Part shown: positions 17,681 to 27,534 of the stretch, piece after piece
How positions within the stretch are numbered: the stretch's first letter is position 1
Layout: each line of letters begins with the position of its first letter
Assembly: GCA_024231855.1 (NCBI GenBank)
Contig: JAAEQD010000286.1
Span: 1-57,051, forward strand
Source: Candidatus Zixiibacteriota bacterium
GTDB taxonomy: Bacteria; Zixibacteria; MSB-5A5; UBA10806; 4484-95
DNA length: 57,051 nt
Direction: 5' to 3'
The notes under the pieces: generated by a model
Database searches by the model: none
What the model saw: the letters and a program-made list of their open reading frames with translations, nothing else
What the model was told of the DNA's origin: nothing
Program-made: the position numbers and the translations under genes

Positions 17681-20600
17681 ATGAGAAAGAACTTTGCGGC
17701 TCTATTGGTTTGCCTGGTGATTTTCCTGCCGATTGCCTGCCTGGGCGGGTCTATTAGCTCCCAACTCCAGGATCAGATTGAAAATTCTAAACCGGGACAA
17801 ATGCACAAAGTTATCCTGTCTCTAACCGAACAAGCCGATATTTATATACTTGATCAGCAATTAAAAAATCAAAAAGCGACTCTGGCTGAAAGAAATTACC
17901 AGGTTATAATCGCCCTTCAGGATATTGCCACGCGTACTCAACCTCCTGTTTTGGCCAAAATCGACAATTTTACGACGAATAATCAGGTTAAAAACGTCAG
18001 ATCATTCTGGTTGGCGAATTTAATCGCTATTGAAGCAACCGAATCGGCTATCAACGCCCTGACCCAAATCAACGCGGTTGCTAAAATATCGCTGGATTAC
18101 CCGATTGAACTTATCGAACCCATCGAAAATTCAAAACCGGTTGAACCTGGAAATGTCATTGCCAGTGTGGAACAGGGCCTGATTGCTATCCATGCTCCGG
18201 AAGCTTGGGCTTTAGGATTCACAGGCGCCGGCCGCCTGGTTTCCAACCTTGATACCGGCGTGGAGGGCACTCATCCGGCGCTAGCGGCACGATTCAGAGG
18301 TGATGTCGATGGCGATAGCGATTATGATGAAAGCTGGCACGATCCATACGATACGGGTTGGACATTCCCTCAGGACTCAGGTACGCACGGCACCCATACC
18401 ATGGGTACGATATGTGGCCGCACTCCTGATGGCGACACCATCGGTGTAGCCATAGACGCTCAATGGATCGCCTCGGCCTGCATCGATAGAGGCGGCGGCA
18501 TAGACAGGACCATCGCCGACGCGCTTTTGGCTTTCCAATGGATCGCCGATCCCGATAACGATCCGCTGACCCAGGACAATCCGGACGCCTGTGGAAATTC
18601 ATGGGGTATTCCCGATGGTTATTTGCCTGATTGCGATGAGACTTTCTGGGTGGCAATCGATAATGTTGAGGCCGCCGGTACGGTCGTAATTTTCTCCGCC
18701 GGCAATGAAGGGTCCAGCGGTCTGCGATCGCCTTCCGACCGTGCCACAACCCACTACAATTGTTTCTCCGTCGGCGCTATCGACGGCAATGATCCCTCTT
18801 ACCCGATTGCCTATTTCTCCGCGCTTGGTCCAACCGAATGCGTCTCCGGCAACCTGTCTATCAAACCTGAAGTGGTAGCTCCAGGTGTTGATGTCAGATC
18901 CTCCGTTCCCGGCGGCAGCTATGGCCTTAAAAGCGGTACCTCGATGGCATCTCCGCATGTAACAGGCGCCGTCGCGGTTATTCGGCAGGCCAATCCTAAT
19001 TTAGATGCCAATACTATCAAAGAAATATTAATGACCACCGCCGAGGATTTGCCGCTTTCCAGTCCGGATGGTGAAGACAATACATTCGGACATGGCAATA
19101 TTAATCTCTATCAAGCGGTGCTTTACGCGCAGGGATTTGGCAATGTCGATGGCTACATCACAGATGCCTCGACATCCGCGCCAATACCGGGCAAGGTATC
19201 GGTAGTTGGATTACAGGTTGAAACTCATGCCAATCCCGCCGGCTATTATATATTCGGATTACCGGCAGATACGACAATTACTCTGGAAGCATCATATTTC
19301 GGATATCTGTCCCAACAGCAATCAGTATATGTCATCGGCGATGACACGGTTGCTCAGGATTTCTCCCTGATCCAGGCTCCTACTGCCACTCTTGAGGGAA
19401 CGGTTATTTCTACCGCCGGGGATAGTATCGCCGATGCCGAGGTTACGATTCTCAATACTCCTATTCCGCCCGAGACTACGGATGTCTCTGGATTTTATCA
19501 ATTCTCCGCGATCCCGTCGGGGTCATCCTATGAAGTGCGGGTAAAAGCCATCGGCTATAGCCAGGGATCGGATAATATCTTTATTCTGGATGGAGTCGCC
19601 AATATTCTGAATTTCTCGCTCTGGCCGGCTGAGTCGTTTGAAAACAATAACGGCGGCTATTCCGGCGCCGGCGAATGGGAATGGGGCGAACCTACTTATG
19701 GTCCCTCCTCCGCCTGGTCGGGCACGAAAGCATGGGGCACGGACCTGGATGATATCTATAATGACAATGCTGATGACAATCTCATCAGTACACAGTCCTA
19801 TTTATCATCCCCTGACGCTCGACTCGAATTTTACCATTGGTATGATATCGAAAGCAGTTACGATGGAGGCAACGTCGCCATTTCTATAAACGGTGGCTCC
19901 GACTGGACGGTCATTAATCCGGACGGCGGTTATCCTGATGCCGATATATCGGCTTTCGATAATCTGGAACCCGGATACACCGGCTCAAGCGGCGGTTGGA
20001 CAGTAGCCTCATTTGATCTCTCGGCTTATAACAGTCAGAATGTCATGTTCAGATGGCGTTTCGGTACGGATGGCTCGGTAACGGGCGCCGGCTGGTATAT
20101 CGATGATGTCGTGATTATCGGCGCGACACCCCCCGAACCTCCGGATATGTCTTACAGTCCTTTCAACTTCAACGTCAGCTCCGCCCCCGGTAATGTCGAA
20201 ATACGTGATATAGACATTGTTAATGATGGCGATGGGCCGTTGCACTTCACTCTTTCGAGTGAAATGTTCAATCAGCTGAACCGTAGTGAAGTCGTGGAAA
20301 TACCGCTGATCATCGAGCGACAAATGCCTGATCCAATCGGCTATCATCCCGCCTCTTCCAAAGCCGGCTCAAAACCCGAGCCCTATTATCCGCCGGTAAT
20401 CACCGATCAGGGCGGGCCTGACACATATGGTTACACCTGGATCGATTCGGATGAACCGGGCGGACCAACTTATTCGTGGGTAGATATCACATCAATAGGT
20501 ACGTTAATTGAAGGCTTGGGTGACGACACCAATGTCGGGCCGTTTCCGGTCGGCTTCAATTTTAATTTCTACGGCAACGACTTCAGTACATTCTATTTCT

Positions 20601-23600
20601 GTACGAATGGTTTCGCTTCGTTTACATCGACCTCTAACGTTTTCTCAAATGCCATTATTCCCACCGGCTCCCAGCCGTTCAATCTTCTGGCGCCGCTTTG
20701 GGATGATATTAATTTCAACGACGGCGGAACCGCCTACTATTATACCAACAACTCCGACAGCCTCGTGATATCCTGGATAGAAGTCGCTCATTACGGTGGT
20801 AGCGGACCCTATACGTTCCAGATAATTCTACGAAGTAACGGCAAAGTTACTTATCAGTACCAGACCATAAACGCCCCGGATAATGAAGCCACAATAGGTA
20901 TACAGAATGGCGACGGCAGCGATGGTTTGCAGGTAGTATATAATGCCGCTTATGTGCATAATAGTCTGGCGATAGATTTTGCCGCCGACCCGATCTGGCT
21001 GACTGTCTCCCCCGCCTCGGATGTTGTACCCCCATACGATAGCTATACGGCTACGGCGAGATTCGATGCCACCGATCTGCCAATAGGTGTTTATACGGGC
21101 AATATCAATCTTCTAAGCAACGATCCAGTCCAGCCGGATGTTGATATTCCGGTGACATTTAATGTCGGTTCCGGCGGAACGCCCGATATCGTTCTCGATC
21201 CGACATCGATTTCGGCTATTCTCTCGCCATACGTTCAGCAAACTTATGACATTATGATTCACAATAACGGTGATGGCACTTTATCGGCCACATTCAATAA
21301 CAACGATAGCTGGATTGAATTCGATGCCGGTCCGTATTTCGTAGCTCCGAACGATAGCGTTACATTCGAAGTCACGCTAAACACCGATGGGATTGCCCCG
21401 GGCGCTTACAATGCGTTTATAGGTTTTACCTCCAACGATCCCGACACGCCATCTGGCAGCATTCCTGTCGGCCTGGAGGTTTTAACGCCGGATATTTCAT
21501 ACTCGCCGACTTCAGTGACAGACAGTCTCGCCGGCAATAGCCAGGCAGCGCATCAGGTTTGGTTCTACAATGATGGCGATGGTATTCTGGCCACCCAATT
21601 CAGTACGGGTACCGCCTGGATCGATCTCGACATAGCGCCGGTCTTGATTGATCCTGCCGATAGCGGCATGTTGCAGATAACTTTGAATTCCGGCAGTTTA
21701 ACTCCGGGCACGTATAATGGCTCGGTTGATTTCACTTCCAATGATCCGGATACGCCCTCGGGCGGCATACCGGTCGAGATGTATATCTATGAACCGAATA
21801 TCGATATCGATCCATCGGCAATCGGCGACACACTCGAATCCGACCAACAGTCGACTAAGTTTGTCCATATAAATAACACTGGCGCCGGAATCCTCGATTA
21901 TTCGGTTACTTATCAGACATTTAACAGTTTTGTTTCGAGGATCGGTTTGGTGTCACCCGATATTCCCGTCAGATCCATGATGGCGCCGGAGCCTTTCACG
22001 GTTTATTCAGGAAACGATATCGACAAAAAAGCAAAAAACATCGAGCCGTTCAACCCACCGGTAATCACCGATCAGGGTGGGCCGGACGCGTTCGGCTATT
22101 GGTGGATCGATTCTAACGAACCCGACGGGCCCACTTACTCGTGGATTGATATAACCTCGGTAGGAACTCCAATAACCGCCTTGGAAGATGATGATAATTC
22201 CGGCCCTTACGCTATGAATTTCAATTTCAGTTTCTATGACAATATCTACAGCTCATTCAGATTCTGCACCAATGGCTTCATTTCGTTTACTTCTACCGCA
22301 AACAATTATACGAACAATCCAATCCCCACGAGCGGAGCCGAGCCGCTTAATCTAATCGCTCCATTCTGGGATGACATGAACTTCACCCTCGGCGGCAGCG
22401 CTTATTATTACACTAATAATAGCGACAGCCTGGTGATTTCCTGGGTTGATGTACCTCATTACAGTTCGGGAGGACCATACACTTACCAGATGATTCTTCT
22501 GGCTAATGGACATATTATCTTCCAGTACTTGAATATCACCGATCCCAATAATTCAGCGACCGTTGGCATCCAAAACATCGATGGCACGATCGGCCTGCAG
22601 GTAGTATTTGACGCGGTTTATGTCGAAAACGACCTGGCCGTAGAAATATATTCGGGCAGTTGGTTGTCGGTAACTCCTACCGGCGGCTCGGTAGATCCAT
22701 ACGAGCGGGATTCGCTGGAGGTCGGCTTTGATGCTTCCGGCCTGGGAGATGGCGGTTATCTCGGTCAGATATCTATCGCTTCAAACGATCCGGATACTCC
22801 GCTTATTGATATACCGGTCAACCTCGATGTCGGTTTGCAGCCGATGCCGATAATCAGCCTGAATGTCAGCTCGATTGTCGATACGGTGTTTTCCGGCTAT
22901 ACCGGCGAATTCGAATTATTGGTATCCAACATCGGCACAATTGACTTGAATTACGCCCTCAGTGATAACCGTAGCTGGATAACGGAATCTCCGGAGGGCG
23001 GCCTGGCCGGTCCCGGTGTTACCGATACCATTGCTGTTATTTTCGACGCATCAATGTTGCCTGAAGGTACTTACACCGGTACCGTAACAATTGACTCCGA
23101 TGATCCAATGAATCCTCAGATTAACTTGCCCGTCCAATTGACCGTGGTTACCGCTGCTATTCCAGATATCGATATCAGTCCGACCGCTTTCACCGAAACG
23201 GTCGTTGAGGGAAGTATAATCTATGCTGATCTAATAATCGGTAACGAAGGCAGCGGAACGTTGAGCTATAATCTATCGGATAATCGTACCTGGCTTTCCG
23301 AGTCGCCTGAAAATGGCGAAGTGGCTGAAGCTGAAGCGCCGGATACCATAACCGTCACGTTCGACGCGTCGGGTCTCACCCAGGGCACATACGGAGGTAT
23401 AATAAACGTCGCCTCAAATGATCCTGATGAAGGTTCGATTGATATATCGGTTGTCTTAAATGTGGTGATTCAGTCCAGCTGCGATTACATTCCCGGCGAT
23501 ATTAATAACGATGGCCTGGTTATCGGCAGCGATGTCACTTATGGCGTTAGGTATTTTGCCTCCGGACCACCTCCCCCCGATAGCTGTGAATTGGGGGATG

Positions 23601-23833
23601 CCACATGGCTTTATGTTGCCGGCGATGTCAATGGTAGCTGCACATTTATCGGTTCGGATATCACGCGCATGGTCAACTACTTCCGCGGCGACGTAGAGGT
23701 TCTGGATTGGTGCGCCGAAGTTCCCCCCGCCAACCCGCCGGTTAGCGCGGACCTGGATAAATTGGAACCGTCGCAAATCCTTATCGCACCCGGCTATGAA
23801 GATAATAAGAAAACAGTTATACGAGACAAATAG
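17681..23833 (+). CDS. Giant secreted subtilase (S8) with repeat domains and dockerin-like end
   Basis: A 2050-residue exported serine protease. After the signal peptide (about 1-23) and a propeptide comes the S8 domain with the triad Asp191 (DTGVEGTHPAL), His236 (GTHGTHTMG) and Ser421 (GTSMASPHVTG), plus the oxyanion Asn in GNSWG. There follow two carboxypeptidase-regulatory-like domains (about 485-650), a MAM/jelly-roll-like domain (about 655-820), two copies of an about 190-residue module beginning PPVITDQGGPD (near 904 and 1459), many Ig-like repeats ending SNDPDTP, and a Cys-containing dockerin-like pair (about 1934-2015) with DINNDGLVIGSD and DVNGSCTFIGSD. It lacks the sorting domain of its neighbours. 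It lies on the opposite strand inside the flagellar cluster, and AAGGG precedes the ATG. Confidence 0.93.
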   Translation: MRKNFAALLVCLVIFLPIACLGGSISSQLQDQIENSKPGQMHKVILSLTEQADIYILDQQLKNQKATLAERNYQVIIALQDIATRTQPPVLAKIDNFTTNNQVKNVRSFWLANLIAIEATESAINALTQINAVAKISLDYPIELIEPIENSKPVEPGNVIASVEQGLIAIHAPEAWALGFTGAGRLVSNLDTGVEGTHPALAARFRGDVDGDSDYDESWHDPYDTGWTFPQDSGTHGTHTMGTICGRTPDGDTIGVAIDAQWIASACIDRGGGIDRTIADALLAFQWIADPDNDPLTQDNPDACGNSWGIPDGYLPDCDETFWVAIDNVEAAGTVVIFSAGNEGSSGLRSPSDRATTHYNCFSVGAIDGNDPSYPIAYFSALGPTECVSGNLSIKPEVVAPGVDVRSSVPGGSYGLKSGTSMASPHVTGAVAVIRQANPNLDANTIKEILMTTAEDLPLSSPDGEDNTFGHGNINLYQAVLYAQGFGNVDGYITDASTSAPIPGKVSVVGLQVETHANPAGYYIFGLPADTTITLEASYFGYLSQQQSVYVIGDDTVAQDFSLIQAPTATLEGTVISTAGDSIADAEVTILNTPIPPETTDVSGFYQFSAIPSGSSYEVRVKAIGYSQGSDNIFILDGVANILNFSLWPAESFENNNGGYSGAGEWEWGEPTYGPSSAWSGTKAWGTDLDDIYNDNADDNLISTQSYLSSPDARLEFYHWYDIESSYDGGNVAISINGGSDWTVINPDGGYPDADISAFDNLEPGYTGSSGGWTVASFDLSAYNSQNVMFRWRFGTDGSVTGAGWYIDDVVIIGATPPEPPDMSYSPFNFNVSSAPGNVEIRDIDIVNDGDGPLHFTLSSEMFNQLNRSEVVEIPLIIERQMPDPIGYHPASSKAGSKPEPYYPPVITDQGGPDTYGYTWIDSDEPGGPTYSWVDITSIGTLIEGLGDDTNVGPFPVGFNFNFYGNDFSTFYFCTNGFASFTSTSNVFSNAIIPTGSQPFNLLAPLWDDINFNDGGTAYYYTNNSDSLVISWIEVAHYGGSGPYTFQIILRSNGKVTYQYQTINAPDNEATIGIQNGDGSDGLQVVYNAAYVHNSLAIDFAADPIWLTVSPASDVVPPYDSYTATARFDATDLPIGVYTGNINLLSNDPVQPDVDIPVTFNVGSGGTPDIVLDPTSISAILSPYVQQTYDIMIHNNGDGTLSATFNNNDSWIEFDAGPYFVAPNDSVTFEVTLNTDGIAPGAYNAFIGFTSNDPDTPSGSIPVGLEVLTPDISYSPTSVTDSLAGNSQAAHQVWFYNDGDGILATQFSTGTAWIDLDIAPVLIDPADSGMLQITLNSGSLTPGTYNGSVDFTSNDPDTPSGGIPVEMYIYEPNIDIDPSAIGDTLESDQQSTKFVHINNTGAGILDYSVTYQTFNSFVSRIGLVSPDIPVRSMMAPEPFTVYSGNDIDKKAKNIEPFNPPVITDQGGPDAFGYWWIDSNEPDGPTYSWIDITSVGTPITALEDDDNSGPYAMNFNFSFYDNIYSSFRFCTNGFISFTSTANNYTNNPIPTSGAEPLNLIAPFWDDMNFTLGGSAYYYTNNSDSLVISWVDVPHYSSGGPYTYQMILLANGHIIFQYLNITDPNNSATVGIQNIDGTIGLQVVFDAVYVENDLAVEIYSGSWLSVTPTGGSVDPYERDSLEVGFDASGLGDGGYLGQISIASNDPDTPLIDIPVNLDVGLQPMPIISLNVSSIVDTVFSGYTGEFELLVSNIGTIDLNYALSDNRSWITESPEGGLAGPGVTDTIAVIFDASMLPEGTYTGTVTIDSDDPMNPQINLPVQLTVVTAAIPDIDISPTAFTETVVEGSIIYADLIIGNEGSGTLSYNLSDNRTWLSESPENGEVAEAEAPDTITVTFDASGLTQGTYGGIINVASNDPDEGSIDISVVLNVVIQSSCDYIPGDINNDGLVIGSDVTYGVRYFASGPPPPDSCELGDATWLYVAGDVNGSCTFIGSDITRMVNYFRGDVEVLDWCAEVPPANPPVSADLDKLEPSQILIAPGYEDNKKTVIRDK

Positions 23834-23856
23834 TTTAGCTATAAGCATAATACAAA

Positions 23857-23886
23857 AAGCCCCACCCGATTATTCAGGTGGGGCTT
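23857..23886. terminator. Bidirectional terminator between the subtilase and fliJ
   Basis: A 10-bp perfect stem (AAGCCCCACC / GGTGGGGCTT) with a 10-base loop. A T-rich CTTCTTC follows on the plus side and TTTTTGT follows on the minus side. It can end both the subtilase transcript and the flgB-to-fliJ transcript, whose genes converge here. Confidence 0.85.
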
Positions 23887-23917
23887 CTTCATGGAGCAAT
23901 AATGAAAAAAGAAATTA

Positions 23918-24379
23918 TTATACAGGCTGCTTTGATACTGATTCAATTTTATTGGCGCGTGCCCCGAATTCATCGAGCTCCCGATTCTCTTCCCGGGTCA
24001 TTTCTTCTTTATACGCTGCCAGATGTCGATTTTTTATTTTCTCGTATTTCTTTCTTTCTTTAGCCGCTTCCAACAAATCCTGCTGGGCCTTATGAACATT
24101 CTTTTCTATTCCAGCCACTTTATTTCTATGATTTAAAATGTCATGCGCTAATTTATCCAAATACCTTTTCGCGATAATCAATGTAGTAATATTCAGTATT
24201 CCGGGTTTTCGAACGCCATACATCGAGAAATATCTATCCTTCATGGTAATTGCCTCGGACAATTCGTTCTTGCCAATCTGTAAACGGGTTTGTTCGGCGG
24301 CTAATTTCATTTTCTTGCCTTGTTCAAGCTGCTCTTTATATCTTTTGATTTTTTCCAGTCTGAATTTAAACTTCTTCAT
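23918..24379 (-). CDS. fliJ: Flagellar export chaperone FliJ
   Basis: FliJ is the coiled-coil stalk of the FliH-FliI export ATPase. The 153-residue product is almost wholly helical and charged (MKKFKFRLEKIKRYKEQLEQ at the start), the standard FliJ pattern. It overlaps the end of fliI by 14 bases, which places it firmly. It is the last gene of the unit that starts at flgB; a bidirectional terminator follows. In most clusters the motE/fliK genes would come next; here the subtilase intervenes. Confidence 0.93.
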   Translation of the reverse strand: MKKFKFRLEKIKRYKEQLEQGKKMKLAAEQTRLQIGKNELSEAITMKDRYFSMYGVRKPGILNITTLIIAKRYLDKLAHDILNHRNKVAGIEKNVHKAQQDLLEAAKERKKYEKIKNRHLAAYKEEMTREENRELDEFGARANKIESVSKQPV

Positions 24380-25703
24380 TTTCTTGAGGTCCTGCTAATA
24401 TCTGCTGTAGTTGAGCGATAGATCGATCGAACTCGCTCTTATCTTCGATATTTTGCTTCAGAAATCTGTTTAACTGATCAATTCTCGCCAAAGCGAAATC
24501 AATTTTTTCGGATGACCCTTTCACGTAGGCTCCGATATTAATCAAATCTTCGGCGTCGCGATAGTCAGTCAGGATATTTCTGCATCTTCCGGCAATTTCC
24601 AGGTTTTCATTAGAGGAGATATCCGGCATTAATCGGCTGATTGAGTCGAGAATATCTATGGCCGGGTAATGGTTTTTTGAGGCCAAATCTCTGGACAGCA
24701 CTATGTGACCGTCAAGAATCGACCTGGTCACATCGCTAATCGGTTCCGATAAATCATCACCTTCAACCAGGACTGTGTAAAAGCCGGTGATACTGCCATT
24801 CTTTGATTGACCGGCGCGTTCCAGAAGTTTCGGGAACAGAGAAAACACCGATGGCGTATAGCCCCGCGTTGTCGGAGGCTCGCCAATTGAAAGACCGATT
24901 TCTCGTTGACCCATTGCTACTCTTGTAAGTGAGTCCACCATCAAGGCTACGTTTTTTTTCTGATCTCTGAAATACTCGGCGATTGTCGTTGCCATCATTA
25001 AGCCTTTTATCCGCAGAAGCGGCGACTGGTCGGAAGTAACCGCGACTATCACCGATTTTTTAAGTCCCTCCGGTCCAAGATCCTTCTCGATAAAATCCCG
25101 AACCTCACGGCCTCGTTCACCCACTAATCCTATAACATTAACGTCAGCCGATGACGACCGGGCGATCATTCCCAAAAGCACACTCTTGCCCACGCCCGAA
25201 CCGGCAAATATTCCGACTCTCTGGCCTAGGCCCATAGATAAAAAACTATCAATCGCCCTGATGCCGGTATGTAATGGTATGCTAATTCTATTCCGTTCCA
25301 TCGGCGGAGGCGATCCGGCGATAATTGGCCGACTATGCTGACATAATAGCGGAATTCCGCCATCTATAGGATTACCTAAACCATCGATTACCCGTCCCAG
25401 AAGTTCCGGGCCGACCGGCGCCATTATTTTCTTGCCACTGGCGGAAACTTCGGCGCCGGGACCGACACCTGTCATTTCGCCAAGGGGCATCAGGTAAATA
25501 CAGTTATCCTTGAACCCGACGACCTCACCGGGGATCGGCCCATCGGGAGTGGAAATAGCGACTTGATCGCCAACCCTTAATGCCGGACCCGTGGCCTCGA
25601 TTACAATACCGATAACTCGCTTAACTATACCTTTCTGGTTTATAGTTTGAACCGTATTGATAATCCCTTTAATTTTTTCGGCTTTTTCCTTTAACGCGAA
25701 CAT
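24366..25703 (-). CDS. fliI: Flagellar export ATPase FliI
   Basis: FliI is the F1-beta-like ATPase that energises export of axial proteins. The 445 residues contain the Walker A loop in GIFAGSGVGKSVLLGMIA, the Walker B region in KNVALMVDSLTRVAMGQREI, the export-ATPase motif GEPPTTRGYTPSVFS and a C-terminal FliH/FliJ contact region. It shares one base with fliH (TGATG) and overlaps fliJ. Full length, no anomalies. Confidence 0.98.
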   Translation of the reverse strand: MFALKEKAEKIKGIINTVQTINQKGIVKRVIGIVIEATGPALRVGDQVAISTPDGPIPGEVVGFKDNCIYLMPLGEMTGVGPGAEVSASGKKIMAPVGPELLGRVIDGLGNPIDGGIPLLCQHSRPIIAGSPPPMERNRISIPLHTGIRAIDSFLSMGLGQRVGIFAGSGVGKSVLLGMIARSSSADVNVIGLVGERGREVRDFIEKDLGPEGLKKSVIVAVTSDQSPLLRIKGLMMATTIAEYFRDQKKNVALMVDSLTRVAMGQREIGLSIGEPPTTRGYTPSVFSLFPKLLERAGQSKNGSITGFYTVLVEGDDLSEPISDVTRSILDGHIVLSRDLASKNHYPAIDILDSISRLMPDISSNENLEIAGRCRNILTDYRDAEDLINIGAYVKGSSEKIDFALARIDQLNRFLKQNIEDKSEFDRSIAQLQQILAGPQENEEV

Positions 25704-26521
25704 CAGGTCAACTGCTCCATATGTTGTTTAATTTTCTCGAATTGGGTTTCGACTCTGCCGTCGATCACCGATCCCTCGAACTCAACCAGGCAACCGCCTC
25801 GTTCAACGTTCTGGTCGGGTTCAAGGACGAATGAATACCTGTTTTCGGATTTTCTATCGAGGTCGGGCAGATATGCTTTTATGATATCATAATCAGCGGG
25901 ATTTATTTTAATTTCCACCGTTCCCGCTCCGGCCAGAAGGTTAATACATTTATCGACATTGGTCTTAATAACATCCGGCACCTTGGCAGCCGCTTCGCCA
26001 ATGATCTTCTTGGCCAGATGAACCGACATATCGATCGCTACTTTCTCGATCTCTTCGAAAAATTTCGCGCTTGAGTTATCGAATTCGGCCAGTACTTTAT
26101 TGATAACCTGGGTAACCTGATCGGTCCTGGCCTGACCTTCGGCCAATCCATTTGCCCTGCCCTCCTGGAATCCCTTGTTATGTGCCGCTTCCGTTTCGGT
26201 TCGCAAACGTTCCTCAAAATTTACCGAAGATTCAACTGCCACGGGTTCAGAATGGTTTTCGACAACATCGCCTGATAGAGTTTGTGGATCGGAATCAGCG
26301 AGTATTGTCTCCGAATTTTGTGCCGGTATTTTAGCTTCGATTCTGGTTTGCGATTTGGATCGGGACGCTTCCTTTTTTTGTCTCCTGGATTCGGCGTTTG
26401 GATCATACTGGTCAAGTTTCAATGACTTGTATTTGCCGGCTTTATGAAGCCGGCCAGGATTCACTACAACCTGGCCGTCATCACCGATATATTTATACTT
26501 TTTAATCAATCGATTAGACAA
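25703..26521 (-). CDS. fliH: Flagellar assembly protein FliH
   Basis: FliH is the peripheral stalk and negative regulator of FliI. The C-terminal half (EIEKVAIDMSVHLAKKIIGE, GAGTVEIKINPADYDIIKAY, RGGCLVEFEGSVIDGRVETQ) is the FliH/V-ATPase-E-like domain; the middle has the glycine-spaced helix KGFQEGRANGLAEGQA typical of FliH; the N-terminus is basic and variable. An open frame extends 72 bases further, into fliG, with ATGs. I prefer the TTG start (SNRLIKKYKYIG follows) because GGAAGAG sits six bases before it and the overlap with fliG shrinks to eight bases. The identity is firm; the start is not. Confidence 0.9.
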   Translation of the reverse strand: MSNRLIKKYKYIGDDGQVVVNPGRLHKAGKYKSLKLDQYDPNAESRRQKKEASRSKSQTRIEAKIPAQNSETILADSDPQTLSGDVVENHSEPVAVESSVNFEERLRTETEAAHNKGFQEGRANGLAEGQARTDQVTQVINKVLAEFDNSSAKFFEEIEKVAIDMSVHLAKKIIGEAAAKVPDVIKTNVDKCINLLAGAGTVEIKINPADYDIIKAYLPDLDRKSENRYSFVLEPDQNVERGGCLVEFEGSVIDGRVETQFEKIKQHMEQLT

Positions 26522-27533
26522 CGAGCTCTTCCTTACCTCCGCGACCCGCGACAATAATCTGACCTTCATCCTGGAGCCTTCTGATAGTTTCAACTATCTT
26601 CTGTTGTGCCGACTCAACATCGGTCAACCGCATTGGCCCCATGAATTCGATCTCTTCTTTAATCATCGACGCGACTCTCTCGGAGACATTCTTATAAATC
26701 TTTTCTTTAACATCATCGCTGGCCGCTTTAAGTGAAATAGCCAGATCCTTGGTTTCGACATCCTTAAGCACCCGCTGAACAGAGCGATCATCCAGAAGAA
26801 TGAGATCCTCGAAGACAAACATGAGGTTCTTGATCTCCGCGGCTAATTCCGGGTTTTCGCCTTCTATTGTTTCCAGTATCGCTTTCTCGGTCGAGGATTC
26901 CATCAGGTTGAGAACTTCGGCCACCGTTTTCGTACCACCGGAAATCGATAAATCACGCGTGCCGACTTCCTCGAATTGTCCTTCCAGAACACCCTCAAGT
27001 TCGCTGATTATCTCTGGTGAGATTTTCTCCATGGTCGCCATCCTCAATGCCACTTCCGATTGTATCTCTGGCTCCAGGTCTCCCAGAAGCGTGGCGGATT
27101 GATTATGCGACAATTGGGTTAAGATCAAGGCGATTGTTTGCGGATGTTCATGTTGAATGAAATTTATCAACTGCTTGGGATCGATATTCTTAATGCGGGC
27201 GAAACCTGTCGTCTTTAGCGATCCTTCAAGGCGCTTGAGAATCTCAACGGCTTTTGAATGCCCGACCGCTGATTCAAGCAAATTTTTGGCGTATTCCACG
27301 CCACCCTGGTTGATATATTGTTGAGCCGTGATTATTTCTGAAAATTCCTTAACAACGTTATCCTCTGTAGACGGGGCAACGTCTTTTAAATTGGCCAATT
27401 CGACAGTTATTTTTTCGATCTCTATTTCGTTAAGTTCTTTGAGTATCTTGGATGCGACATCGGTGCCCAGCCCAATAATTAATATCGCGGCTTTTTGGGC
27501 GCCTGTCAATTCCTCATAATTTACTTGTGCCAT
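26514..27533 (-). CDS. fliG: Flagellar motor switch protein FliG
   Basis: FliG is the C-ring subunit that touches the stator and transmits torque. All three domains are present in 339 residues: N-terminal (LTGAQKAAILIIGLGTDVAS), middle with the EHPQ motif (FIQHEHPQTIALILTQL), and C-terminal torque domain (FEDLILLDDRSVQRVLKDVE, then ISLKAASDDVKEKIYKNVSE with its charged residues). It starts one base after fliF. Standard length. Confidence 0.98.
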   Translation of the reverse strand: MAQVNYEELTGAQKAAILIIGLGTDVASKILKELNEIEIEKITVELANLKDVAPSTEDNVVKEFSEIITAQQYINQGGVEYAKNLLESAVGHSKAVEILKRLEGSLKTTGFARIKNIDPKQLINFIQHEHPQTIALILTQLSHNQSATLLGDLEPEIQSEVALRMATMEKISPEIISELEGVLEGQFEEVGTRDLSISGGTKTVAEVLNLMESSTEKAILETIEGENPELAAEIKNLMFVFEDLILLDDRSVQRVLKDVETKDLAISLKAASDDVKEKIYKNVSERVASMIKEEIEFMGPMRLTDVESAQQKIVETIRRLQDEGQIIVAGRGGKEELVV

Positions 27534-27534
27534 A

